From Micromonospora sp. KC723 (lineage in GTDB: Bacteria; Actinomycetota; Actinomycetes; Mycobacteriales; Micromonosporaceae): 64,000 nucleotides of DNA. The notes under the pieces are model-generated. The model was not told where the DNA came from, ran no database searches, and was given only the letters and a program-made list of their open reading frames with translations. Below, piece by piece: positions 9,570 through 16,599 of the stretch; position 1 is the stretch's first letter; each line of letters begins with the position of its first letter. The stretch is taken from assembly GCF_004348595.1 (NCBI RefSeq), contig NZ_SMKD01000001.1, positions 62,001 to 126,000 on the forward strand, given 5' to 3'. Both the position numbers and the translations under genes were made by a program.

Positions 9570-10015
9570 GTAGCTTCGGTCCCTACCCCGTCGTACTGCC
9601 AAGTCGACCTAGGTTAGTCCCGCTTGGGCGCCGGGAGGGATCGGGCGGTGGGGCGAAGACTCTGCGCGAGCACAGCAGCCCAGGGCCGACTATGCGATCG
9701 ACCTGCGCCCCGGCTCGCGGGCTTCGTGCGTGGTCCGTATGTCGCTCTGGGATCAGGGCGCGGCCCCGGACGATGGAACCGCGATCAACCATCACCCAAG
9801 GTTGCCTCTGAGGACTCGCCGTCACGGTCAACCAGCGGCGGCGAGCATGTCGCCTCGTCCGACCGGTGAGAGTGAGGACGTGGACCTGGAGCAGCGACCA
9901 CCCGAGCATCTGACTCGTCGACAGGCCCCACTACCACGTCGGACCGCTCCCATACGCTGCAGGAACGCTGCGACTGGTGACTCCTGATTACGATCCGCCA
10001 GCGTAGGCGGCGCGC
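9570..10015. other. Non-coding right margin of the island
   Basis: About 450 bp upstream of hsdM with no believable gene on either strand. It must contain the hsd promoter. An integrase gene would normally sit in this tRNA-proximal position but none is present. Confidence 0.5.
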
Positions 10016-10033
10016 GTGCCCCCCGGGGGGCAC
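10016..10033. repeat. Perfect 18-bp palindrome near the right end of the island
   Basis: GTGCCCCCCGGGGGGCAC is self-complementary over its full length. It is matched by a near-copy at 3341-3356 close to the opposite junction, which suggests a sequence belonging to the element and not to the host chromosome. Confidence 0.55.
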
Positions 10034-10037
10034 AAAG

Positions 10038-10070
10038 AAATGCCCCTCCGTCGATGCCGGAGGGGCATTT
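10038..10070 (-). terminator. Terminator downstream of tRNA-Arg, supplied by the island
   Basis: Perfect 13-bp arms (AAATGCCCCTCCG at 10038-10050 against 10058-10070) with a T-rich run on the minus strand. It is 12 bp past the tRNA 3' end, mirroring the spacing of the original terminator at 3147-3180. The element thus restores termination of the tRNA it uses. Confidence 0.8.
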
Positions 10071-10082
10071 TCCCTGCTCAGA

Positions 10083-10158
10083 TGGTGCGCCCGAAGGGAC
10101 TCGAACCCCTAACCTTCTGATCCGTAGTCAGATGCTCTATCCGTTGAGCTACGGGCGC
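10083..10158 (-). tRNA. tRNA-Arg (anticodon ACG)
   Basis: A full 76-nt cloverleaf: acceptor GCGCCCG/CGGGCGC, anticodon loop CTACGGA, T-loop TTCGAGT, and an encoded CCA. Its 3' part is the 45-bp attachment core of the hsd island. Confidence 0.95.
10085..10129 (-). repeat. tRNA-side attachment repeat
   Basis: Identical over 45 bp to 3190-3234. The match ends at 10130 (A here, G in the distal copy) and begins at 10085. It covers tRNA-Arg from the anticodon loop to the discriminator end, so crossover here leaves the tRNA intact. Confidence 0.9.
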
Positions 10159-10194
10159 TTGGTGCTCGGCCAGTCTACACAACCGGCTTTCGCG

Positions 10195-10285
10195 CGGAGA
10201 CTCCGGGATTCGAACCCGGGAGGGGCTTTAAAACCCCAACCGCATTAGCAGTGCGGCGCCATAGACCAGACTAGGCGAAGTCTCC
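10195..10285 (-). tRNA. tRNA-Ser (anticodon GCT)
   Basis: A 91-nt class II tRNA with a long variable arm. The acceptor arms are GGAGACT/AGTCTCC, the anticodon loop reads ACTGCTAAT (anticodon GCT), and the T-arm is CCGGGTTCGAATCCCGG. The CCA end is not encoded. It lies 36 bp upstream of tRNA-Arg in the same direction. Confidence 0.95.
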
Positions 10286-10411
10286 CCGATGGCCGCTGCG
10301 GACCACCGGGGCCGAGGATACAGGGCCGCCCCCGCCCCGGGCAAAGCGACCACCACAGCGGATGCGTTTCCACCGTGTGCGATGTCACGTTCACGACTAC
10401 GCTCCACCGAC

Positions 10412-11827
10412 ATGCAGGAGCAGACGCCGAGCGATCCGCCCCGCCGCGAGCCTTCCTCCGGAGCCCGCCGCCCCCCGAAGCCCGCCTTCACTCCGCCTGC
10501 CACCCCGGCGAAGGCTCCTCCACCGGAGGAGGAGCCGACATCGAGGAAGGCCGCGGGCAAGGCCCGGCCGGCGAAGCCGGCGCCCGCCGTGCTGTTCCGG
10601 CCACCGGCCGACGGACAGGCCCCCCGACCGGCCGACGTCACCCCGTCGACCGTCAACCCACCAGCGCGGACCGCCGGCCACATCGACCAGGTGACATCGG
10701 CTGACGCCGTGCCGGAGACGAGCGTCCCGCCCACCTCGCCCGAGGCGACCCGGGGCACCCCGAGGGCCCGGCGAGCACCCGCAGCACGGAAGTCGACCAC
10801 CCCGGCGAGCGGTGAGGTGGCGGCGGGCGACGCGGTGACGGAGGTTACACCGGCCGGCCCGGAAGCCGCTGCCCCTGCCCCCTCGGGGAGGGCGACCCCG
10901 GCGCAGCGGAAGGCCCCAGCGGCGAGGAAGGCCATGCCGACCGCGAGGCCCACGGCATCGAAGGGTGCCGCCCGGAAGGCGACCAAGGCCACGAAACCGA
11001 CCACCGGCGACGCCAGCACCACCGCGAAGGAGACCGTCACCGACAACGCCAGCACCACGAAAGAGACGACCGCACGCGCAGCCGGCACGGCGAAGAGGAC
11101 ACCCGCCAGGAAGGCAACCCTGGTCCCGGACCAGCCGACGGTGGTCACGGCGGTGACGGCGGCTGCGGACGAGCGGGCGTCGGGGCGTACCCCGGGGCTG
11201 GACCTCGCGGGCATCTGGACCCGGCTGGTGGATCACCCGGGTTACGCGCCCGAACTGCTCGCCCTGGCGGCCGTCGAGGGGATCGGGCCGCGCGCCCGCG
11301 ACTGGGCGCGGGGGCTGCGCGAGGCGTACCCGGATGCGGATCCGGACGGATTGGCCCGACTTGCCACCCGGCGGTTCGTGCGGGTGGCCGGCGCCGGTGG
11401 AGCCGCCTCGGCGCTGGCCGGCCTGTTCGCGCCGGTGGCCGAACTGGCGGCGGTGCTGTGGAGCCAGGCCGCGCTGGTGCTGCACCTGGCAGCGGCGTAC
11501 GGCCGGGATCCGTCGGACGCCGAGCGGGCGGTGGAGCTGCTGGTGCTCATCCAGGCTCACCCGGACGCCGACAGCGCCCGGACGGCGCTGGCGGCGGCGC
11601 GAACGGCGGACGAGCCGGGGGACCAGCCGTGGCCGCGCCCGGCGGAGGCGGCATGGCGGTTGGCGGCGCCGCTGGCCGCGCAGGCCGGGAGCTGGGTGGC
11701 GTTGCGGCTGGTGTCGCGGCTGCTGCCGGGAGCGGCGCTGCTCGCCGCGGCAGCCGGGGACGCGGCGGCGGCGCGGCGGCTGGCGGCGCGGGCGGTGGCC
11801 GTCTACCGGCCGGCCCGTCGGCGGTAG
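10412..11827 (+). CDS. EcsC-like protein with long disordered Ala/Pro/Lys-rich N-terminus
   Basis: About 471 residues. The first 240 or so are low-complexity, rich in Pro, Ala, Thr and basic residues (repeated AxKA/ARKA blocks), and probably disordered or nucleic-acid/envelope-binding. The C-terminal 220 residues are an alpha-helical, alanine- and glycine-rich region (LAGIWTRLVDHPGYAPELLALAAVEGIGPRARDWA..., then GAGGAASALAGLFAPVAELAAVL) resembling EcsC-family proteins. I chose ATG 10412 (MQEQTPSDPP); an ATG at 10382 is also in frame and no SD supports either. The function is unknown. Confidence 0.7.
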   Translation: MQEQTPSDPPRREPSSGARRPPKPAFTPPATPAKAPPPEEEPTSRKAAGKARPAKPAPAVLFRPPADGQAPRPADVTPSTVNPPARTAGHIDQVTSADAVPETSVPPTSPEATRGTPRARRAPAARKSTTPASGEVAAGDAVTEVTPAGPEAAAPAPSGRATPAQRKAPAARKAMPTARPTASKGAARKATKATKPTTGDASTTAKETVTDNASTTKETTARAAGTAKRTPARKATLVPDQPTVVTAVTAAADERASGRTPGLDLAGIWTRLVDHPGYAPELLALAAVEGIGPRARDWARGLREAYPDADPDGLARLATRRFVRVAGAGGAASALAGLFAPVAELAAVLWSQAALVLHLAAAYGRDPSDAERAVELLVLIQAHPDADSARTALAAARTADEPGDQPWPRPAEAAWRLAAPLAAQAGSWVALRLVSRLLPGAALLAAAAGDAAAARRLAARAVAVYRPARRR

Positions 11828-11866
11828 CGCGGGGCCGGATCCGGCCACACCTCCGGGCGGGCCGGT

Positions 11867-12640
11867 TCAGAGCCAGCTCAGCCACTGTTCCGGCACGAGT
11901 GTGTAGCCGACGAAGGCGACCACGTCCAGCAGGGTGTGCGCGACGACCAGCGGCATCACCCGCCGGGTGCGCAGGTAGAACAGGCTGAACACGACACCCA
12001 TCACCGCGTTGCCGACGAAGGCGCCGAACCCCTGGTAGAGGTGGTAGGAGGCGCGGAGCAGGGCGCTGGTGGCGATGATCGCGGCGAGCCGCCACTGCAT
12101 CTGACGCAGCCGGGTGACCAGGTACCCGACGACGATGACCTCCTCCAGCACGGCGTTCTGCGCGGCGGCGAGGATCAGCACCGGGACGGCCCACCACACG
12201 TCGGGCAGGCCGGCGGGGACCAGTTTCGCGTTGACGCCGAGCTGCGCGGCCGCCCAGAACAGCGCCAGGCCGGGAAGGCCGATCAGCGCGGCGAGGCCGG
12301 CGCCCCGGGCCAGGTCGGCGCCGGGGTGGCGTGGGTCCAATCCGAGGGTACGCACCGGGTCGCCGGGGTCCCGGGCCAGCAGGTGGACGGCGAGCAGTAC
12401 CGGCAGCAGCGCGAACGCGACCCCGAGCAGCTGGTACGTCAGGTCGAGCCAGGGCCGGGCCGACTGGGAGGTGTTGAGCGCGGCGGTCTGCTTCGACAGC
12501 CCTCCGTCGGCGGTCAGCTTCGCGATGATCGACACCACGGCGTACACGGCCGACTGCCCGAGGGAGAGGCCGAGGACCAACAGCGTCTCGGTGCCGAGGA
12601 CCTTGCGGGAGGTCGGGCGGGTGAGCTCGTCGACGGTCAC
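11867..12640 (-). CDS. CPBP family intramembrane protein (Abi-like)
   Basis: A polytopic membrane protein of about 257 residues with seven or so hydrophobic segments. It carries the CPBP signature in variant form: EEVIVVGYLVTRL (glutamate pair present, the usual Arg of EExxxR replaced), then SYHLYQGFGAFVGNAVMG and VVAHTLLDVVAFVGY with the two conserved histidines. Family members are prenyl-protease-like or bacteriocin self-immunity-like membrane proteases. The start is uncertain: GTG 12640 (MTVDELTRP) is used here, and ATG 12676 would place the coding start right against the palindrome at 12677-12697. It is divergent from the flavohaemoprotein gene. Confidence 0.85.
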   Translation of the reverse strand: MTVDELTRPTSRKVLGTETLLVLGLSLGQSAVYAVVSIIAKLTADGGLSKQTAALNTSQSARPWLDLTYQLLGVAFALLPVLLAVHLLARDPGDPVRTLGLDPRHPGADLARGAGLAALIGLPGLALFWAAAQLGVNAKLVPAGLPDVWWAVPVLILAAAQNAVLEEVIVVGYLVTRLRQMQWRLAAIIATSALLRASYHLYQGFGAFVGNAVMGVVFSLFYLRTRRVMPLVVAHTLLDVVAFVGYTLVPEQWLSWL

Positions 12641-12676
12641 CGCACCACTGTGCCCGACCAACCGGTTCGACCGCAT

Positions 12677-12697
12677 GGTCGCACAGTCTGTGCGACC
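12677..12697. promoter_or_regulatory. Perfect palindromic operator candidate between CPBP and flavohaemoprotein genes
   Basis: Ten-bp arms GGTCGCACAG and CTGTGCGACC flank one central T. An extra half-site CTGTGCG recurs at 12721-12727, closer to the flavohaemoprotein start. The position in a divergent promoter suggests a repressor or redox/NO-responsive regulator. The motif does not match an operator I recognise. Confidence 0.55.
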
Positions 12698-12760
12698 GGT
12701 GAGCACGCTGCGTGGACATTCTGTGCGGGCCCGATCCGCCGTCAGGAGGAGGAGCATCCC

Positions 12761-13882
12761 GTGCACGACTTCGCGCGACTGCTGAAGGAGAGCTGGACCC
12801 TGGTCGAGGAGGAACGGGAGCGGCTGAGCGCTCACTTCTACGCCCGGTTGTTCCTCCTCGACCCGGAGCTGCGCAAGCTCTTCCCGGTGGAGATGACCGG
12901 GCAGGGCGACCGGATCCTCAACGCCATCGTCACCGCGACCCAGGTGGTGGACGATCCGGAGAGCTTCGAGGAGTACCTGCGCTCGCTCGGCCGGGACCAT
13001 CGCAAGTACCACGTGGGCGCGTCGCACTACGAGACCATGGGCGTCGCCCTGCTCGACGCGCTGCGCAGCACCGCCGGCGACGGCTGGAACCTGGAGTACG
13101 ACCAGGCGTGGCGGGACGCGTACGCGGCGATCACGGAGAAGATGTTGGCCGGCGCGGCGGCGGACGGGAACCCGCCGTACTGGCATGCCGAGGTGCTCAC
13201 CCACGAGCGGCACGGACCGGACACGGCGGTGCTCACCGTCCGCGCCCTCCAGGCCCCGCTGACCTGGAAGGCCGGTCAGTACGTCAGCGTGGAGGTGCCA
13301 CGGCACCTGCCCCGGGTGTGGCGGACGTACTCGGTGGCGAACGCGCCGAACGAGGACAACGTGCTGGAGTTCCACGTGCGGACCCCGGCCGGGGCCGCGG
13401 GTTGGGTGTCGGGCGCGCTGGTCCGGCGGACGAGGCCGGGCGACCTTGTCCGGGTGGCCGCGCCGATGGGGTCGATGACGCTGAACCGCGACTCGACCCG
13501 GGACATCCTCTGCGTGGCCGGCGGCGTCGGGCTGGCCCCGATCAAGGCGCTGGTGGAGGACCTGACGACCTGGAACCGGACCCGCTGGGTGCACGTCTTC
13601 TACGGCGCCCGGAACCAGGACGAGTTGTACGGCCTGGCGGGGCTGGAGGAACTGGTGGCCGCCCATCCCTGGCTGTCGGTGACCCCCGCGTGCAGCGACG
13701 ACCCGGACTTCGACGGTGAGCAGGGCGACGTCTCGGAGGTGGTGGCCCGGTACGGCCCGTGGACGTCGCACGACTGCTACGTCTCCGGCTCCGCCCCGAT
13801 GGTCCGGGCCACCCTGCGGGCGCTCGCGGAGGACGAGGTCCCGCCACCGCACATCCGGTACGACACCTTCGGTACCGGGTAG
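12761..13882 (+). CDS. Flavohaemoprotein (globin-FAD-NAD reductase)
   Basis: A 373-residue protein with the three-part architecture of NO dioxygenase-type flavohaemoglobins. The globin domain occupies about 1-135, with Tyr27 at B10 (HFYARLF) and a likely proximal His80 (GRDHRKYHV). The FAD domain has RTYS at 188-191. The NAD-binding domain has GGVGLAP (about 254-260) and ends in IRYDTFGTG. GTG 12761 has an excellent SD (AGGAGGAGGA). Family members convert NO to nitrate with NAD(P)H and O2, although some actinobacterial forms act on other substrates. The palindrome upstream is the likely control site. Confidence 0.93.
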   Translation: MHDFARLLKESWTLVEEERERLSAHFYARLFLLDPELRKLFPVEMTGQGDRILNAIVTATQVVDDPESFEEYLRSLGRDHRKYHVGASHYETMGVALLDALRSTAGDGWNLEYDQAWRDAYAAITEKMLAGAAADGNPPYWHAEVLTHERHGPDTAVLTVRALQAPLTWKAGQYVSVEVPRHLPRVWRTYSVANAPNEDNVLEFHVRTPAGAAGWVSGALVRRTRPGDLVRVAAPMGSMTLNRDSTRDILCVAGGVGLAPIKALVEDLTTWNRTRWVHVFYGARNQDELYGLAGLEELVAAHPWLSVTPACSDDPDFDGEQGDVSEVVARYGPWTSHDCYVSGSAPMVRATLRALAEDEVPPPHIRYDTFGTG

Positions 13883-13902
13883 CGACTTTCCTCCCCCCGA
13901 AA

Positions 13903-13942
13903 CCGGGTCGCGTGCCCCCGCCCCCTGGGGCACGCGACCCGG
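13903..13942. terminator. Strong hairpin after the flavohaemoprotein gene
   Basis: Perfect 16-bp arms (CCGGGTCGCGTGCCCC at 13903-13918 against 13927-13942) with an 8-nt loop, 20 bp past the stop codon. It is the first of two tandem hairpins between convergent genes. Confidence 0.75.
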
Positions 13943-13950
13943 GCCCCACA

Positions 13951-14007
13951 CCGGTCCCTGACGGCGTCCCTGCCGTACCCCCCGCGCGGGACGCCGTCAG
14001 GGACCGG
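13951..14007. terminator. Second hairpin, overlapping the 3' end of the deformylase-fusion gene
   Basis: Perfect 20-bp arms at 13951-13970 and 13988-14007, loop 17 nt. The right arm includes the TGA of the convergent XRE-deformylase gene, so the stem can form in both transcripts. Confidence 0.75.
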
Positions 14008-15502
14008 TCCCCCGGTACTCCTCGACCGGGACCAGCGGCACGCCGGGTGCCATCCGATCGGTGTAGAGGCGCCCCTCCAGGTGGTCCACCTCGTGGGCGA
14101 CCAACCGGGCCATCCCGTACGCGAACGAGGTGATGACGCGGCTGCCGTCCCAGCGGGCGTGTTCGACGTCGATCCGCAGCGGTCGGGGCACCAGCCCCCG
14201 GTGGTCGGCGAAGGAGAGGCAGCCTTCGTACTGCTCGTCGGTGTCCGGGCTGGCGTCGACCACCCGGGGGTTGAGCAGGACGACCGGCGCGGCGGACCGG
14301 TCGGGGGGGCGGACCACGGCGGCGGCCGCGTCCATGCCGACCTGCGGGGCGGCCAGCCCCATGCCGGCACTGAACGGTTTCAGCTCGTCGACCCTGGTCA
14401 GCAGGGCGGTCAACCGGTCCACCGTCTCCCGGGCGGCGGCCACCTCGCGGGGCAGGTCGAACGGGCGGGCGGGGCGGCGCAGCAGGTCCGCGTCGCGGGG
14501 CAGCACGCCGAGTGCGTGCAGCCGGTCGCCGGCCCGCACGGCCACCGCCGCCCGTTCCGCGTCGGCGGGTTCGCCCCGGAACCGCCACTGGAGGCGGTAG
14601 CGGGAGTTCAGCGGCGGGTCGTCGATGGACCAGTCGAAGACGGCCCGGTCGGCCCGGTCGTGCCGGCGTACCGGGGTACGCAGGGGGCCCTCGTCGGCGG
14701 AGAGGGAGGCTTCCACGCCCCAGACCCGGGGGTCGAGCGCGGCCGGCAGGTCGAGCCGCACCGCGAGGTGGTGGGTGGGCAGCCGGACGGCCCGCTGGAA
14801 CCAGAGCCCCCACTTCTCCCGCCCGACCTGGTAGGAGTACTCGACCTCGACCCGTTCGCCGGGGTGCAGCGGGAAGGGGCCGTCGCCGTTCTCGAAGAGC
14901 AGCCAGATCTCCTTGTACGCGTCCCGGTCGTGTTTGGCCCGCCAGTGCATCGGTTCCCGGTTGCCGCCGTCGTCCCGGTACGCCCGCAGCCGCAGCTCGG
15001 CGAAGGTGAGCGGGTGCTCGCGGTGATGCCGGTTGGAGCGGCCGGGGTCGTCGGGCCAGCGGTCGACGGCGACCCGGACGAGGTGGCGGGTGACCGGTTC
15101 GGTGCCGACGTTGTGCAGTTGCCGGCGGACCAGGCAGCGGTAGCCGTCGTCGGTGTGGATGAGGGTGGCGGTCTCCCGTTCGACGACCAGTCCGGTGCCC
15201 GGGGGGAGCCACTGCCCCGTCGGTGGCAGTTCGCGGTGGGTGGGGGCGGCCTTGGCCTGGCGGAGCTGGTCGTACTCACGGAAGCGTTGCCAGATGGCGC
15301 CGCCGGCGTCGAGGACGGCTTCGGCGCGGCGCGCGAAGTCCTCGGTGGGGCGGTGCCGGCACCCCTCGACGTGGCTGACGTATGACGGGTCGAAGCCCAT
15401 CAGGGTGGCGAGCTGTTTCTTGGAGAGTCCCCGCCCCGTCCGGTGCCGGGCCAGTTCCGCGGCGAAGGACTCAGCAGCCCGCTCCAGGGGAGAGGTCGTC
15501 AT
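13997..15502 (-). CDS. XRE-family HTH regulator fused to a peptide deformylase domain
   Basis: A 501-residue fusion. Residues about 5-75 form an XRE helix-turn-helix (GLSKKQLATLMGFDPSYVSHVEGCRHRP). Residues 95-310 are a conserved beta-rich middle region found in actinobacterial XRE regulators. Residues 350-501 are a peptide deformylase with all three motifs: GMGLAAPQ (380-387), EGCLS (426-430) and HEVDH (470-474), so the metal ligands Cys428, His470 and His474 and the catalytic Glu471 are present. A complete active site fused to a DNA-binding domain suggests an enzyme that also regulates, or a sensor of formyl-peptides. ATG 15502 has GAGGA 5 nt upstream. Confidence 0.9.
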   Translation of the reverse strand: MTTSPLERAAESFAAELARHRTGRGLSKKQLATLMGFDPSYVSHVEGCRHRPTEDFARRAEAVLDAGGAIWQRFREYDQLRQAKAAPTHRELPPTGQWLPPGTGLVVERETATLIHTDDGYRCLVRRQLHNVGTEPVTRHLVRVAVDRWPDDPGRSNRHHREHPLTFAELRLRAYRDDGGNREPMHWRAKHDRDAYKEIWLLFENGDGPFPLHPGERVEVEYSYQVGREKWGLWFQRAVRLPTHHLAVRLDLPAALDPRVWGVEASLSADEGPLRTPVRRHDRADRAVFDWSIDDPPLNSRYRLQWRFRGEPADAERAAVAVRAGDRLHALGVLPRDADLLRRPARPFDLPREVAAARETVDRLTALLTRVDELKPFSAGMGLAAPQVGMDAAAAVVRPPDRSAAPVVLLNPRVVDASPDTDEQYEGCLSFADHRGLVPRPLRIDVEHARWDGSRVITSFAYGMARLVAHEVDHLEGRLYTDRMAPGVPLVPVEEYRGTGP

Positions 15503-15720
15503 CAGCTTCCTCACGGCCGGGACGACAAGTCTTCACGTTGTGCCGCTTCGGCCGCAGCCGAACTGGCACCTAGCCGACATTGGTCTTGACACCAGACGAG
15601 TTTTGCTCATGACCGATCGGGTAGTACGCGGGCCCGGGCCGGTCCGCGTCGACGCCGCCAGCGGAGTGACCCGGGCCTCTTCGTTCTTTGGTGAGGCTTC
15701 CCCTAACGCGAACGCTATGG

Positions 15721-15739
15721 TTAGGCTAGCCTTAGTAAC
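15721..15739 (+). promoter_or_regulatory. Iron box (DtxR/IdeR-type operator)
   Basis: TTAGGCTAGCCTTAGTAAC resembles the 19-bp actinobacterial iron-box consensus (TTAGGTTAGGCTAACCTAA), with the TTAGG-TAG-CCT core kept. It lies 31 bp upstream of the FhuF-like start codon. Iron-loaded DtxR/IdeR/DmdR would repress transcription here. A weaker resemblance at about 15691-15706 may be a second site. Confidence 0.75.
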
Positions 15740-15769
15740 GATGACGCTTCGGACGAGGGGAACGATCCG

Positions 15770-16561
15770 GTGACAGCGGTGATGCCGAGGCAAGACCTCG
15801 CCCCGCCGCTCGCCCCGGTGACCACCACCCTCCGCGCCATGTTCGGCACCGACGACCTGCCCGGCCTCGCGCCGGGCCTGCTGGTGGCGGACGAGACCGG
15901 GTGGAGCCCGGCGACCAGCCTGGTCGACGGCACCCTGATGCCCGAGTTTCTGCACGCGGCGGCCCGCCGCTGGGGCGGCACCCCGCACGCCTGCGCCGCG
16001 CTGGCCTGGAAGTCCTACAGCTACTGGGTTGCCCTGCCGGCGGTGCTCGGCTGGGCGTCGGCGCGCCGCGTACCGCTGCTCGAACCAGCCGACGTGCTGA
16101 TCCACTTCGAGGACCAGCACCAGCTGCTCACCATGGGCCTGCGTGCCTCCACCCGCGTCGCCGTGCTCCCGCACGACCCACTGGCACTGTCCGGGCCCGC
16201 CGAGGTCCGGGTGGTCGACGGCGAGGCGGAACTGCTCCGGGTGCTGCGCGCCTCCCTGCTCGACGCGCACCTGGCCCCGGTGATCGCCGCGATCCAGGCG
16301 GAGGTCCGGGTCGGTGCCCGTACGCTGCTCGGCTCGGTCGCCTCCGGGATCGCGCACGGCGTCCTGCGCGCGGCGGACGCCCTGCCGGGTTCCTCGGTGC
16401 GGGCGGTCGACACCCTGCTGGACGTCCTCGACCTGGCCGACCTGGTCGAGCTGGTGCCCGGCCCCGGCGGGGAGCCGACGGTGCAGCGGCGGACCTGCTG
16501 CCTCGCCTTCACCCTGCCGAGCCCGAAGATCTGCCAGGGCTGCTGCGTCCGTTCCGCCTGA
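15770..16561 (+). CDS. FhuF-like (2Fe-2S) siderophore ferric-iron reductase
   Basis: A 263-residue protein of the ferric iron reductase FhuF type, which releases iron from hydroxamate siderophores by reduction. The diagnostic C-terminus RRTCCLAFTLPSPKICQGCC provides the CC-x10-C-x2-C spacing for the [2Fe-2S] cluster. The N-terminal two-thirds is a helical domain without strong motifs. GTG 15770 has GAGGGGA 8 nt upstream. The iron box just upstream fits iron-repressed expression. Confidence 0.9.
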   Translation: MTAVMPRQDLAPPLAPVTTTLRAMFGTDDLPGLAPGLLVADETGWSPATSLVDGTLMPEFLHAAARRWGGTPHACAALAWKSYSYWVALPAVLGWASARRVPLLEPADVLIHFEDQHQLLTMGLRASTRVAVLPHDPLALSGPAEVRVVDGEAELLRVLRASLLDAHLAPVIAAIQAEVRVGARTLLGSVASGIAHGVLRAADALPGSSVRAVDTLLDVLDLADLVELVPGPGGEPTVQRRTCCLAFTLPSPKICQGCCVRSA

Positions 16562-16599
16562 CGTCACACGTCGGCCTGGCCGGGGCGGCCTCGCGGTGG

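Larger units (their letters stand above)
3190..10129. mobile_element. Genomic island carrying a type I restriction-modification system, integrated at tRNA-Arg
   Basis: About 6.9 kb bounded by perfect 45-bp direct repeats. One repeat lies inside the intact tRNA-Arg(ACG) gene and the other is a bare 3' fragment. This is the classic footprint of tyrosine-integrase insertion at a tRNA 3' end. The cargo is hsdM-hsdS-hsdR, all on the minus strand. No integrase, excisionase or transfer gene is visible. Non-coding margins (3235-3403 and 9570-10082) each contain a similar long palindrome. The element has either lost its integrase or is moved by one supplied in trans. Confidence 0.82.

Noticed and set aside
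9583-9909. Small gene or integrase remnant upstream of hsdM
   Set aside because: Translations in all frames lack integrase motifs (R-H-R-Y) and look like shadow frames.
12677-12697. CRP or NsrR operator before the flavohaemoprotein gene
   Set aside because: The arms match neither the CRP TGTGA-N6-TCACA pattern nor NsrR sites known to me; left as an unknown operator.
11867-13951. A 694-residue protein on the minus strand
   Set aside because: The first 430 or so residues are antisense to the flavohaemoprotein gene; only the C-terminal CPBP part is real.
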